Shown: in pieces, positions 15,601 through 23,633 of the stretch
How positions within the stretch are numbered: position 1 is the first letter of the stretch
Layout: each line of letters opens with the position of its first letter
Assembly: GCF_052089425.1 (NCBI RefSeq)
Contig: NZ_JBQCZW010000033.1
Coordinates: forward strand, 1 to 24,128
Direction: 5' to 3'
DNA: 24,128 nucleotides
DNA from: Ancrocorticia sp052089425
Lineage (GTDB): Bacteria; Actinomycetota; Actinomycetes; Actinomycetales; Actinomycetaceae
The notes under the pieces: model-generated
The model's database searches: none
The model's input: the letters and a program-made list of their open reading frames with translations, nothing else
Told to the model about the DNA's origin: nothing
Position numbers and translations under genes: made by a program

Positions 15601-16680
15601 CTACCGCTCGATGTCCCCTCGAATGAAGGCCTCAACGGACTCGCGCGCTGTGTCATCATCGCGCTGCTCCATCGGGGACTTCATGAGGTAGGAGGCCGCG
15701 GAAAGCAGTTCGCCGCCGATTCCGCGGTCCAGCCCGATCTTGGCGGCGCGCACGGCATCGATGATGATGCCGGCGGAGTTGGGTGAATCCCAAACCTCCA
15801 GCTTGTATTCAAGCGAGACGGGCGCATCGCCGAAGTTGCGGCCCTCGAGGCGGACGAATGCCCATTTGCGATCGTCCAACCAGGCCACGAAATCGGAGGG
15901 GCCGATGTGGACGTTGTGCGGATCCAGCTTCTCATGAAGGTTGGACTGAACAGCATTCGTCTTGGAGATCTTCTTGGATTCGAGACGCTCGCGCTCCAGC
16001 ATGTTCTTGAAGTCCATGTTTCCACCAACATTGAGCTGGTAGGTGCGGTCCAAGGTGACGCCGCGATCCTCGAACAGTTTGGCCAGCACGCGGTGGGTGA
16101 TAGTGGCCCCGATCTGGGACTTGATATCGTCCCCAACCACAGGAACGCCAGCGGCGGCGAACTTATCGGACCATTCTTTGGTGGACCCGATGAAGACGGG
16201 CATGGCATTGACGAACGCCACCTTGGAATCTATCGCGCACTGCGCGTAGAACTTGGCCGCCTGCTCGGAGCCGACGGGAAGGTAGGAGACGAGGACGTCC
16301 ACCTTCTTATCCTTGAGTACCTGAACAACATCAACCGGAGCTGCGGGTGATTCCTCCACCTGCTCTTTGTAGTACTTGCCGAGCCCGTCCAATGTGTGGC
16401 CACGTTCCACGGATACACCGGTGGGAGGAACGTCCGCCAGCTTGATCGTGTTGTTCTCCGAGGCGGTGATGGCCTCCGCGATGTCCACGCCCACCTTCTT
16501 GGAATCAACGTCGAAGGCGGTGACGAATTCCAGATCGCTCACGTGATAATCGCCGAACTGGACGTGCATGAGTCCCGGGACAGTGGCGGCAGGATCTGCA
16601 TCTTTGTAATACTCAACCCCTTGAATAAGGGATGAGGCGCAGTTGCCAAGCCCCACGATTCCAACGCGGATCTTGCTCAT
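15601..16680 (-). CDS. ino1: Inositol-3-phosphate synthase
   Basis: A 359-residue NAD-dependent enzyme that converts glucose 6-phosphate to 1D-myo-inositol 3-phosphate, the precursor of phosphatidylinositol and mycothiol in actinobacteria. The Rossmann motif VGIVGLGNCASSL is at the N-terminus; VLVSYLPVGSEQAAKFYA, VNAMPVFI, GDDIKSQIGATITHR and LNVGGNMDFKNML are all conserved, with the catalytic Lys in DDIKSQ. The length matches the short bacterial/actinobacterial form. ATG 16680 follows AAGGAG. The padR stop lies 17 bases upstream, so padR-ino1 form an operon and the padR operator probably controls both. Confidence 0.96.
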   Translation of the reverse strand: MSKIRVGIVGLGNCASSLIQGVEYYKDADPAATVPGLMHVQFGDYHVSDLEFVTAFDVDSKKVGVDIAEAITASENNTIKLADVPPTGVSVERGHTLDGLGKYYKEQVEESPAAPVDVVQVLKDKKVDVLVSYLPVGSEQAAKFYAQCAIDSKVAFVNAMPVFIGSTKEWSDKFAAAGVPVVGDDIKSQIGATITHRVLAKLFEDRGVTLDRTYQLNVGGNMDFKNMLERERLESKKISKTNAVQSNLHEKLDPHNVHIGPSDFVAWLDDRKWAFVRLEGRNFGDAPVSLEYKLEVWDSPNSAGIIIDAVRAAKIGLDRGIGGELLSAASYLMKSPMEQRDDDTARESVEAFIRGDIER

Positions 16681-16697
16681 GTGTTCTCCTTAAGAGG

Positions 16698-17354
16698 TCA
16701 CGGGTGGTCTGTGTTGACCATGTAGCCCGATGCCGGGGCGCCCTGTGAGGTGCCTTTTGGGGCTTCCTTCTTGGGCTGGCGGCGCGTGCGCGAGGCTTTT
16801 GGAGTGTTTGTGGCGCGCTCGTTTTCGATCATGCGCTCCAGCCAAAGCACCTCGGCACTGACTTGGTCCAAGCCGTGCTGTGCAAGCTCGGTGACATACG
16901 CATCGGCATGGCGGGCAGCGGTGTCCGCCCACAGGGTGAGTGCCTCGCGGCGCTCAAGCATCCGTGCGTACCTCCCCTCGAGGATTCGTAGCCTAGTGGC
17001 CGAATCCGTTGAGGAAAACATGGTGAACCGAACATCGAACGTGCCGTCCTCCCAATCTGAGGGGCCTGCAGAGGACAGCTGGTTATCGAGGTACTCGTGG
17101 CCCGTACTCGAAATCGAGTAGGTAATGCGCTTGCGGCGCGTGCCGGGGATCTTGGGATCCTCGTGAGATTCGATTAGTCCGTCCGCTTCAAGCCGCCGCA
17201 GCGCGGGGTAGAGCGAGCCATAGCTCAGTGTTCGGAACGTGCCCAAGGAAAGGTTCAGTGCTTTACGCAACGCATAGCCATGCTGCGGTCCTTGGGACAA
17301 ATAGCCAAGAATCGCAAGGTTGAGTACCTGAGAGCGTGGTGTGCTGGTAGGCAA
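16698..17354 (-). CDS. PadR family transcriptional regulator
   Basis: A 218-residue regulator. Residues 1 to about 95 form the PadR winged helix: LNLAILGYLSQGPQHGYALRKAL, then YGSLYPALRRLEADGLI and the wing (KRITYSISSTGHEYL). The C-terminal half is the helical dimerisation domain (PF10400-like, RMLERREAL), followed by a basic, disordered tail (TRRQPKKEAPKG). The start is TTG 17354 with AAGGAAG five bases upstream. Its promoter contains a repeated GATATATC element (see regulatory entry), pointing to self-repression that would also govern ino1. The inducing signal is unknown; redox or inositol status is speculation. Confidence 0.92.
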   Translation of the reverse strand: MPTSTPRSQVLNLAILGYLSQGPQHGYALRKALNLSLGTFRTLSYGSLYPALRRLEADGLIESHEDPKIPGTRRKRITYSISSTGHEYLDNQLSSAGPSDWEDGTFDVRFTMFSSTDSATRLRILEGRYARMLERREALTLWADTAARHADAYVTELAQHGLDQVSAEVLWLERMIENERATNTPKASRTRRQPKKEAPKGTSQGAPASGYMVNTDHP

Positions 17355-17385
17355 GAGAGCTTCCTTAGACGGTCATGTTGTATTG

Positions 17386-17414
17386 AGGATATATCGAACT
17401 GATATATCTGTCAT
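17386..17414 (-). promoter_or_regulatory. padR-ino1 promoter with embedded operator
   Basis: On the minus strand ATGACA (17409-17414) and TATCCT (17386-17391) are -35 and -10 candidates with exactly 17 bases between. Two copies of the palindrome GATATATC lie at 17388-17395 and 17401-17408, 13 bases apart centre to centre, filling the spacer and touching the -10. A regulator bound here would block RNA polymerase. Confidence 0.7.
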
Positions 17415-17643
17415 CCTTTTTGTTGCCGCGGTGTGTCCGTGACCATGGGTAGAACACCTCTATCGTGACACACTTAGCGGAAGGAACAATCGCGCAGCTC
17501 ATCCCAGGCGGGGTGATCTGCGGCAGACTTGGGCTTAAGGTTCTCGATGAGGGCAGCACTAGGTGCGTGAGGCGTACGCCTTGCGGCCACGTATGAGAGC
17601 CGTAGCGCGGTATGAAGGAATAGGTACGAGGGAAGAAGAAGGC
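17415..17643. other. Intergenic region upstream of the AI-2E family gene
   Basis: About 230 bases between the padR promoter and the next rightward gene. It must include that gene's promoter, but I see no well-spaced -35/-10 pair. AAGAAGG just before 17644 is the ribosome-binding site. An in-frame ATG at 17563 exists but has no good site and adds 27 non-conserved residues. Confidence 0.5.
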
Positions 17644-19362
17644 ATGGCCGGAAACTCTGGGCACGGACGTGACGCTATCGCAGCACTGCGCGCGGCACGG
17701 TCCGGTAAACGTGGCGCGCGTTCGGAATCCTTACCGGTGGATAAGGGTGCCGCTGCGAAGCCGGAAGAGGCGCCCCAGGCACGCGATACGGAATCATCCG
17801 GTGCGGGGCCTGCCCATCAGGTTGGTGGACCACACACCCGGAGTTCGGATGGCTCTGCCAGCACGCCTGATACTTTCGGCACGTCCGGTACCCCCAGTAT
17901 CTCCGGCACCCCCGGCGCGTCCGGCACGCCCCGTGCACTCGAGGAAGATTCTTCTGCCACTGACCCCGTGAATGCCGCCGGCTCTGGGAAACTCCGAGAG
18001 CCTTCTGCCGGCCCTGGCTCAGAGAGTTCGTCAGATGCCGCCGGCGGTTCCTCCGGCGGGCAAATGCCGGGAGATCACTCCACGGCAGATCACTCCACCG
18101 GCGACCACTCCACGGGAGATCGCCCCGCCGGAGAACCCCCGAACGCCACGCGTCTTCAGGTGAGCACGGGAGCCAGCAAGGCCCCTGCAGGCCTCAAGAT
18201 ACTGGTGGTCATCGCGCTGGGAACGATCGCTTTGGTGGGCGTCAAGCAGGCTCAGGACATTGTGGCCCCCGCGTTCTTCGCCTTGACGTTGGTGCTGACG
18301 GTGCGCCCCATCCACAGATGGCTGATCAAGAAGGGCGTTCCGGCGTGGCTTTCGGCCGTGGTGACGATAACTACTTTGGTTGCCACGTTGCTGTCCATCG
18401 TTGGCCTCATGGTGTGGTCTCTGGTGGGATTGCCAGAGTTGGTACGCGGATATGCGCCGGCTTTCCAGAACTTGATCCAGCAGGTGATGGACTTCGCCGA
18501 GGGCCAGGGCGTCAGGTTTGATCAAGTGACCTCCGATTTCCTCAGTCAGCTCGATTTTGGGCAGGCCGTTGGTGCGCTGACCAACGTGGTGAACTCGGTT
18601 TCTTCGATCGGCGGCATCATCGTGTTGGTGGCGCTCGCGCTTCTGTTCATCACGGTTGATACGCAGATACTCGAGAAACGCGCGCATGTGGTGGAGCGCC
18701 ACGATTCGGTTCTCTACGCGGCCCTGTCCGGGTTCGAAGGCCGCGTGCGCCAGTACTGGCTGGTCTCCACCGTGTTTGGTCTGATCGTGGCGGTGTTCAA
18801 CTGGGGCGCTCTGATGTTCCTAGACGTCCCCCTGCCCGTCGCGTGGGCCCTGTTTTCGTTTGTCACCAACTACATCCCGAACGTTGGCTTTGTGCTGGGC
18901 GTGATCCCTCCGGCACTCCTTGGCCTCCTTGATTCAGGATGGCTTACCGCCGTGTGGGTGATCGTTGCCTATTCGGCATTTAACGCCGTGATTCAGGGTG
19001 TTTTCCAGCCAAAGTTCACGGGCGATGCGGTTGGTCTATCCACCACCGTCACATTCCTTTCCCTCATGTTTTGGACGTTCATCGTGGGCCCGCTAGGAGC
19101 GATCCTGGCCGTGCCGCTCACATTGTTTGCCAAGGCTTTGCTGATTGACTCAAGCGTGCAGACTCGCTGGATGGAGGCCTTCTTGATTCCGGAAAGCGAT
19201 GCCCGAAAGAAAGAAGCCGATGGATACTACGATAAAGAAACGCCAGGATCCGACACCTTTATTGATTTCACAGCTCAGGATTCAGAAGAACGCAAGAAGA
19301 TTCAGCGCACGTTGCGCAGCCTGTCTCTTCGCAGCCTTCGAGGCCGGACGGAGAAGAAGTAA
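17644..19362 (+). CDS. AI-2E family transporter (PerM-type) with long disordered N-terminus
   Basis: A 572-residue member of the AI-2E/PerM family (PF01594). Residues 1 to about 180 are a low-complexity, Ser/Gly/Pro/Thr-rich cytoplasmic extension with short tandem repeats. The membrane part starts near residue 184 (LKILVVIALGTIALVGV) and has about eight hydrophobic segments. The family signature FVTNYIPNVGFVLGVIPPAL is clear, as is WTFIVGPLGAILAVPLTL. Members have varied or unproven roles (autoinducer-2, Na+/H+ or unknown export); none can be chosen here. ATG 17644 follows AAGAAGG. The stop overlaps the PBP start (TAATG), so the two are translationally coupled. Confidence 0.88.
   Translation: MAGNSGHGRDAIAALRAARSGKRGARSESLPVDKGAAAKPEEAPQARDTESSGAGPAHQVGGPHTRSSDGSASTPDTFGTSGTPSISGTPGASGTPRALEEDSSATDPVNAAGSGKLREPSAGPGSESSSDAAGGSSGGQMPGDHSTADHSTGDHSTGDRPAGEPPNATRLQVSTGASKAPAGLKILVVIALGTIALVGVKQAQDIVAPAFFALTLVLTVRPIHRWLIKKGVPAWLSAVVTITTLVATLLSIVGLMVWSLVGLPELVRGYAPAFQNLIQQVMDFAEGQGVRFDQVTSDFLSQLDFGQAVGALTNVVNSVSSIGGIIVLVALALLFITVDTQILEKRAHVVERHDSVLYAALSGFEGRVRQYWLVSTVFGLIVAVFNWGALMFLDVPLPVAWALFSFVTNYIPNVGFVLGVIPPALLGLLDSGWLTAVWVIVAYSAFNAVIQGVFQPKFTGDAVGLSTTVTFLSLMFWTFIVGPLGAILAVPLTLFAKALLIDSSVQTRWMEAFLIPESDARKKEADGYYDKETPGSDTFIDFTAQDSEERKKIQRTLRSLSLRSLRGRTEKK
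17884..17931 (+). repeat. 18-nt repeats in the AI-2E family gene
   Basis: Two full units and a third partial unit, each starting TCCGG-ACC/ACG-CCC, encode SGTPSI, SGTPGA and SGTP. They sit in the disordered N-terminal extension. Confidence 0.7.
18073..18117 (+). repeat. 15-nt tandem repeat in the AI-2E family gene
   Basis: Three units at 18073-18087, 18088-18102 and 18103-18117 encode DHSTA, DHSTG and DHSTG; a fourth, diverged unit (DRPAG) follows. Confidence 0.85.
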
Positions 19363-21629
19363 TGACGAGTAAGAAATCCGCTGCCGGCGGCAAGCATTCG
19401 CAAGGCGGGGGCGCCCACGTGGCGAAGAAGCCCAAGAAGGCCGCGTCCACCAAGGGCAAGTCCGAAAAGGATAAGGCCGCCAACGCCAAGCCTAAGAAGA
19501 AGTTCTGGAACTATCCTCGCGATGGCAAAGGGCCGATTCATCGCTGGATTCCGAGCTGGCGCGTTGTTGTGGCTTCCATTTTCGGTGTTCTGGGGCTTGG
19601 CGTTGCGGCATTTGCCATTTTGTACGTTGCAACGGATATCCCGGAGCCGGACGAGTTGGCACTGGCCCAGTCCACCCGCGTCTATTACGAAGACGGGGAA
19701 AAGGAGATGGGAAGTTTCGCCGATATTGACCGCGAACCGGTTCCGTTGTCCGATTTACCGGATTACGTTGGGCATGCCGTGATTTCGTCCGAGGATAAGA
19801 GCTTCTACACGAACAACGGTATTGATTTGCGCGGCCTCGGACGCGCGTTCATTAACAACGCGCGTGGTGGGGCTACGCAGGGAGGGTCTACGCTCACCCA
19901 GCAGTACGTGGAACGTTATTATTTAGGGACGACGACGAGCTATGCCGGCAAACTGCAGGAAGCAATCATTGCCCTGAAGATCGATCGCGAGCAGTCCAAG
20001 GATGAGGTTCTGCAAAACTACCTCAACACGATCTACTTCGGGCGCGGTGCCTATGGCATCGAGATGGCGGCGCAGCGCTACTTCGGCATTCCCGCAAGCG
20101 AGCTAGACGTCAGCCAATCGGCCATGCTTGCCGGCATTATCCCTGCGCCCTCCGCGTGGGATCCCGAGTCCAACCCTGAGCGCGCAGAATCCCGTTGGGA
20201 AGGCGTTCTGGGGAATATGGTGTCCGAGGGCTACCTGACTCAGGAAGAAGCCGATGAACTAGAGTTCCCTGAAACCATCAGCTCCGAACTCACCGATGGC
20301 TTTGATGGCCCCGATGGCTATCTGCTTGCCGCTGCCAAGAACGAACTGGTGGCCTCCGGCGAGTTCACTGAGGATGAGATCAACACCCGCGGCCTGAAGA
20401 TCGTCACCACGATCGATGAGGATAAGCAACAAGCCGCAGTGGATGCTGTTGCCACGTTGGCTGATGACCGTCCGGACAACAACTACGTGACCCTGACCTC
20501 TGCCGATCCGCGAACCGGTGCGATCTATGCCATGTACGCAGGCGAGGATTACAGGGAACGCGAGAGAAACGGCGTGACGCAGGACCGGGCACAGGCTGGC
20601 TCCACGTTCAAGCCGTTCGCTCTGCTGGCACATCTGGAACAGGGCGGCACGCTCTGGGATCGCTACGATTCGCATTCGCCGATGTCCTTTGGATCGATCG
20701 AGGTGCAGAACTTCGATGGCTCAAGCCGTGGGAGCATCAACCTTGCTACTGCCACCGCCTACTCCGTGAACACGGTGTACGTCCAGCTCAATGAAGCTGT
20801 GGGGCCGGCCGCTACCCGTGACGTTGCAATTCGTGCGGGAATCCCGGAAGAAACCCCGGGCCTTGATGATTCGTTGACCAACGTGCTCGGGTCCGCTTCG
20901 CCCCATCCCATCGATATGTTGACGGCCTACAGCACCTTCGCTAATCGAGGTGTCCAGCAGGACATCCACATCGTCAAGGAAGTGTATGACGCCGATGGGG
21001 AACTCGTGTACAGCGGAGAGAATGAGGGCGAGCGAGTATTCGAAGAAGATGATATCGATACGCTCAACTACGCCCTTCAAGGCGTGACGGATCCCGGTGC
21101 TACTGGTGCCACAGCCTCGGAGCTGGGGCGTCCCGTTGCCGGTAAGACAGGCACGTCATCTGGACCCTGGTCCGCGTGGTTCATCGGGTACATCCCGCAG
21201 ATGGTGACGTCCGTTGACATGTACCAGATCGGCGAGGACGGCGGCGAAGAGGTCCTGACGCCCTTCGGGTCACTTGCGCCGTACGGCATCGGTGGTGGCT
21301 CGTACCCTGCAGACGTGTGGCTTGCCTACATGCAAGTGGCAACCGAGGGCATGGATATCGAGGAGTTCGCAGATCTCCCCGCTTCATCCGGCGTGCCAGC
21401 GCCAGAGCCTCCACCAGTAAATCCGGTGCCGGTACCTGAGCCTGAACCCGAGCCAGAGCCAGAGCCTGAGCCGGAGCCGACGACAGATCCGGAGCCGGAG
21501 CCGACCACTGAGCCCGAGCCGACGGATAATCCGGAGCCTCCAGAGGATCCCGACCCGACTGACGATGAGGGGAACAATGCTTCCGGCGGAGGGGGCGGTG
21601 ACAATTCGGGTCAGATAAGTGGCGGCTAG
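19362..21629 (+). CDS. Class A penicillin-binding protein (transglycosylase/transpeptidase)
   Basis: A 755-residue bifunctional peptidoglycan synthase. A Lys/Ala-rich cytoplasmic tail is followed by one membrane helix (about 67-90). The GT51 glycosyltransferase domain has the catalytic Glu144 in ISSEDKSFYTNNGID, and GGSTLTQQYVERYYLG. The transpeptidase domain shows the SxxK motif at S414-K417 (AGSTFKPF), SVN at 468-470 and KTGTS at 595-599. A Pro/Glu/Thr-rich tail of about 80 residues ends in a Gly/Asn-rich segment, as in mycobacterial PonA1-like enzymes. All catalytic residues are present. The start ATG overlaps the preceding stop by one base. It is the last gene before a hairpin; a cell-wall partnership with the AI-2E family protein is only suggested by coupling. 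Confidence 0.95.
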   Translation: MTSKKSAAGGKHSQGGGAHVAKKPKKAASTKGKSEKDKAANAKPKKKFWNYPRDGKGPIHRWIPSWRVVVASIFGVLGLGVAAFAILYVATDIPEPDELALAQSTRVYYEDGEKEMGSFADIDREPVPLSDLPDYVGHAVISSEDKSFYTNNGIDLRGLGRAFINNARGGATQGGSTLTQQYVERYYLGTTTSYAGKLQEAIIALKIDREQSKDEVLQNYLNTIYFGRGAYGIEMAAQRYFGIPASELDVSQSAMLAGIIPAPSAWDPESNPERAESRWEGVLGNMVSEGYLTQEEADELEFPETISSELTDGFDGPDGYLLAAAKNELVASGEFTEDEINTRGLKIVTTIDEDKQQAAVDAVATLADDRPDNNYVTLTSADPRTGAIYAMYAGEDYRERERNGVTQDRAQAGSTFKPFALLAHLEQGGTLWDRYDSHSPMSFGSIEVQNFDGSSRGSINLATATAYSVNTVYVQLNEAVGPAATRDVAIRAGIPEETPGLDDSLTNVLGSASPHPIDMLTAYSTFANRGVQQDIHIVKEVYDADGELVYSGENEGERVFEEDDIDTLNYALQGVTDPGATGATASELGRPVAGKTGTSSGPWSAWFIGYIPQMVTSVDMYQIGEDGGEEVLTPFGSLAPYGIGGGSYPADVWLAYMQVATEGMDIEEFADLPASSGVPAPEPPPVNPVPVPEPEPEPEPEPEPEPTTDPEPEPTTEPEPTDNPEPPEDPDPTDDEGNNASGGGGGDNSGQISGG
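21436..21540 (+). repeat. Glu-Pro repeat in the PBP C-terminal tail
   Basis: The codon pair for Glu-Pro is repeated many times (EPEPEPEPEP, then TTDPEPEPTTEPEPT). It is likely an extended, wall-spanning tail and a slippage-prone stretch of DNA. Confidence 0.8.
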
Positions 21630-21661
21630 GTGGGATTTCGTCGTCGTCGTTCACATCCCAC
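21630..21661 (+). terminator. Hairpin after the PBP gene
   Basis: GTGGGAT (21630-21636) pairs with ATCCCAC (21655-21661) around an 18-base loop, directly after the stop codon. There is no U tract. Confidence 0.6.
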
Positions 21662-21909
21662 TCACCACGCGGGTGCGGTTCTACCGGGAGCACTGAAAAA
21701 CTGAGGTAGCTCGCGGCTCGGAACCGGACTCTGGTCACGGTGCTCGGGCGCCCATCGGAGAGACGTGCAACACTCTGGTAGCGAGCTGGCGTGCGGCCCG
21801 CTAAAGTTATGTGATGGTGTTTTGAGGCCACATGCTTCAACATGCCACGCATTGACCCTCCTGTCATGGAAGTCCCATGGCCGTATAGTCCAAAGGAGGT
21901 GGGAAAAGC
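21662..21909 (+). promoter_or_regulatory. rpsF leader and promoter region
   Basis: About 250 bases with no gene. TATAGT (21884-21889) resembles a -10 but lies only 20 bases before the rpsF ATG and lacks a well-spaced -35 (TTGACC at 21852 is 26 bases away). CATGG (21865-21869) and CCATG (21875-21879) form a small hairpin followed by GCCG. AAAGGAGG (21892-21899) is a near-perfect ribosome-binding site. An S6:S18 autoregulatory element is possible here but not demonstrable by eye. Confidence 0.45.
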
Positions 21910-22197
21910 ATGCGTGATTACGAGATGATGATCATCATCGATCCGACCGTCGACGATCGCAACCTAGGCGTTTACGTTGACAAGCTGCTTCAGGTTGTCC
22001 CTAACGAAGGTGGCTCGCTGGAGAAGGTCGATATTTGGGGCAAGCGCCGTCTTGCCTATGACATTCAGAAGCATTCCGAAGGCACATACGTCGTGGTGAA
22101 CATGAAGTCCACGCCGGAAACCGCCAAGGAACTCGATCGCCAACTCAGCTTGAACGAAGCGATTCTGCGGACCAAGCTGCTGCGCGTCGAGGCCTAA
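21910..22197 (+). CDS. rpsF: 30S ribosomal protein S6
   Basis: A 95-residue protein of the small ribosomal subunit that pairs with S18 on the platform. MRDYEMMIIIDP at the N-terminus and VDIWGKRRLAYDIQKHSEGTY are standard S6 sequence. Length is normal. ATG 21910 has the strongest ribosome-binding site in the window (AAAGGAGG). It opens the operon rpsF-ssb-rpsR-rplI. Confidence 0.97.
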   Translation: MRDYEMMIIIDPTVDDRNLGVYVDKLLQVVPNEGGSLEKVDIWGKRRLAYDIQKHSEGTYVVVNMKSTPETAKELDRQLSLNEAILRTKLLRVEA

Positions 22198-22226
22198 GGC
22201 CAGCAATAGAACTCTAAGGAGAGATC

Positions 22227-22754
22227 ATGGCAGGCGAACCGATCATTACAATCGTTGGCAACCTAACCGCCGATCCGGAACTGCGTTACGTCAGCTCCGG
22301 AACTCCTGTCGCGAGCTTCACCGTGGCATCCACTCCCCGTACTCGCAACCGCCAAACTGATCAGTGGGAAGATGGCGAACCCATGTTCGTCCGCTGCTCA
22401 GTGTGGCGCGAATATGGTGAGAATGTTGCTGAATCCCTCACCAAGGGAATGCGGGTTGTTGTCACCGGCCGTTTGACCGTACGTAGCTACGATTACAACG
22501 GTCAGCAGCGCACCTCCATCGAGATGCAGGTTGACGAAGTTGGCCCATCGCTGCGCTATGCGCGCGCACAGGTCACGAAGGTCTCCGGCGGCGGTGGCGG
22601 GCAAAACCGCGGCGGCAATCAAGGTGGTGGCCAGCCCCAGCAGGGTGGCCAGGGCCGAGTTTCATACGATGCGCCTCAGGGCGGGTCTTCCTATGATCCT
22701 TGGCAGCAGGCACCCCAAGGTGGTTCCTCGTTCGATGATCTCCCTCCGTTCTAA
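22227..22754 (+). CDS. ssb: Single-stranded DNA-binding protein
   Basis: A 175-residue SSB. The OB fold covers about residues 1-115 (ITIVGNLTADPELRYVSSGT, FVRCSVWREYGENVAESL, RVVVTGRLTVRSY). A Gly/Gln-rich flexible tail follows, and the acidic tip DDLPPF binds partner proteins of replication and repair. ATG 22227 follows AAGGAGA. The gene sits 29 bases after rpsF. Confidence 0.97.
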   Translation: MAGEPIITIVGNLTADPELRYVSSGTPVASFTVASTPRTRNRQTDQWEDGEPMFVRCSVWREYGENVAESLTKGMRVVVTGRLTVRSYDYNGQQRTSIEMQVDEVGPSLRYARAQVTKVSGGGGGQNRGGNQGGGQPQQGGQGRVSYDAPQGGSSYDPWQQAPQGGSSFDDLPPF

Positions 22755-22804
22755 TGTGCTGACGTTGCCGGCGGGACGTTCGCGGTAGTAACAGGCGGGC
22801 TAGC

Positions 22805-22853
22805 GCCGCAACTGAACACACACTTATATCGACTTTTTGCGGCTCACGCCGCA
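22805..22853 (+). promoter_or_regulatory. rpsR leader with alternative hairpins
   Basis: Three elements occur: GCCGCAA (22805-22811), TTGCGGC (22837-22843) and GCCGCA (22848-22853). The middle one can pair with the first (7 bp, 25-base loop) or with the third (6 bp, TCAC loop), not both. The short hairpin ends six bases before the rpsR ribosome-binding site. Confidence 0.65.
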
Positions 22854-22870
22854 CACCTGAAGGAGCTACT

Positions 22871-23107
22871 ATGCCGAAGCCCGTGCTTCGCAAGCCAAAG
22901 AAGAAGGCCAACCCGTTGAAGTCGGCCAAAGTCCAGAACATCGATTACAAGGACACCGCAACCCTGCGGAAGTTCATCTCCGATCGCGGCAAGATCCGCG
23001 CCCGGCGAGTAACCGGTGTTAGCACCCGCGAACAGCGCAGGATCGCCAAGGCAATCAAGAATGCCCGCGAAATGGCTCTGTTGCCGTACTCGAGCTCTGC
23101 TCGTTAA
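22871..23107 (+). CDS. rpsR: 30S ribosomal protein S18 (zinc-free form)
   Basis: A 78-residue S18. DYKDTATLRKFISDRGKIRA and the C-terminal AREMALLPYSSSAR are standard. Mycobacterial and Streptomyces S18 at this operon position carry a CxxC pair after the basic N-terminus and a further Cys after RRVTGN; here these are absent (KKKANPLKSAK and RRVTGVS), so this is a C-minus, zinc-independent S18. ATG 22871 follows AAGGAG. It is separated from ssb by 116 bases containing a structured leader, so it may be separately regulated. Confidence 0.96.
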   Translation: MPKPVLRKPKKKANPLKSAKVQNIDYKDTATLRKFISDRGKIRARRVTGVSTREQRRIAKAIKNAREMALLPYSSSAR

Positions 23108-23121
23108 GGAGGAGTAATTCT

Positions 23122-23568
23122 ATGAAGCTCATCCTGACGCACGATGTGTCCGGCCTCGGTGAAGCAGGCGAAGTTGTTGAGGTCAAGGACGGCTACGGCC
23201 GCAACTTCCTCATCCCTCGCGGCTACGCCACCGCTTGGACCAAGGGTGGCCAGAAGCAGGTTGACCAGATCAACGAGTCCCGCCGCAAGCGCGCCATCGA
23301 TTCCCTCGAGGACGCCAACGCTCTGCGCGATGCTCTCGAAGCTCAGGCCGTTACCGTGACCAAGACCGCCGGTGAGAACGGCCGTCTCTTCGGCGCCGTG
23401 ACCTCCAAGGACATCGCTTCGGCCGCATCTGAGGCCACCGGCAAGTCCGTTGACCACCGCGCCATCAATGTTGCCACGGCCATCAAGTCTGTTGGCACCT
23501 ACAAGGCCACCGCGAAGCTTCACACCGATGTTTCCGCGAACCTGACAATCGAAGTAGTTGCTGCCTAA
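23122..23568 (+). CDS. rplI: 50S ribosomal protein L9
   Basis: A 148-residue L9. The N-terminal domain (MKLILTHDVSGLGEAGEVVE, VKDGYGRNFLIPRGYA) joins a long central helix (RRKRAIDSLEDANALRDALE) to the C-terminal domain (GRLFGAVTSKDIASA). Length is normal. ATG 23122 follows AAGGAGGA, 14 bases after the rpsR stop. Confidence 0.97.
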   Translation: MKLILTHDVSGLGEAGEVVEVKDGYGRNFLIPRGYATAWTKGGQKQVDQINESRRKRAIDSLEDANALRDALEAQAVTVTKTAGENGRLFGAVTSKDIASAASEATGKSVDHRAINVATAIKSVGTYKATAKLHTDVSANLTIEVVAA

Positions 23569-23597
23569 CGTGCAGTGACGCAGCTGCCGTGAAGTCG

Positions 23598-23617
23598 CGG
23601 CGCCCTTAGTGGCGCTG
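23598..23617 (+). terminator. Short hairpin after rplI
   Basis: GCGCC (23600-23604) pairs with GGCGC (23611-23615) around CTTAGT and can be extended by a G-U and a C-G pair. It lies about 30 bases after the rplI stop and precedes the larger hairpin. Confidence 0.5.
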
Positions 23618-23633
23618 TGGTGCTGGTGGCATG

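Noticed and set aside
21181..21867. Minus-strand open frame antisense to the PBP tail and rpsF leader
   Set aside because: It is Arg/Pro-rich, mostly antisense to the Glu-Pro repeat, and has no family features.
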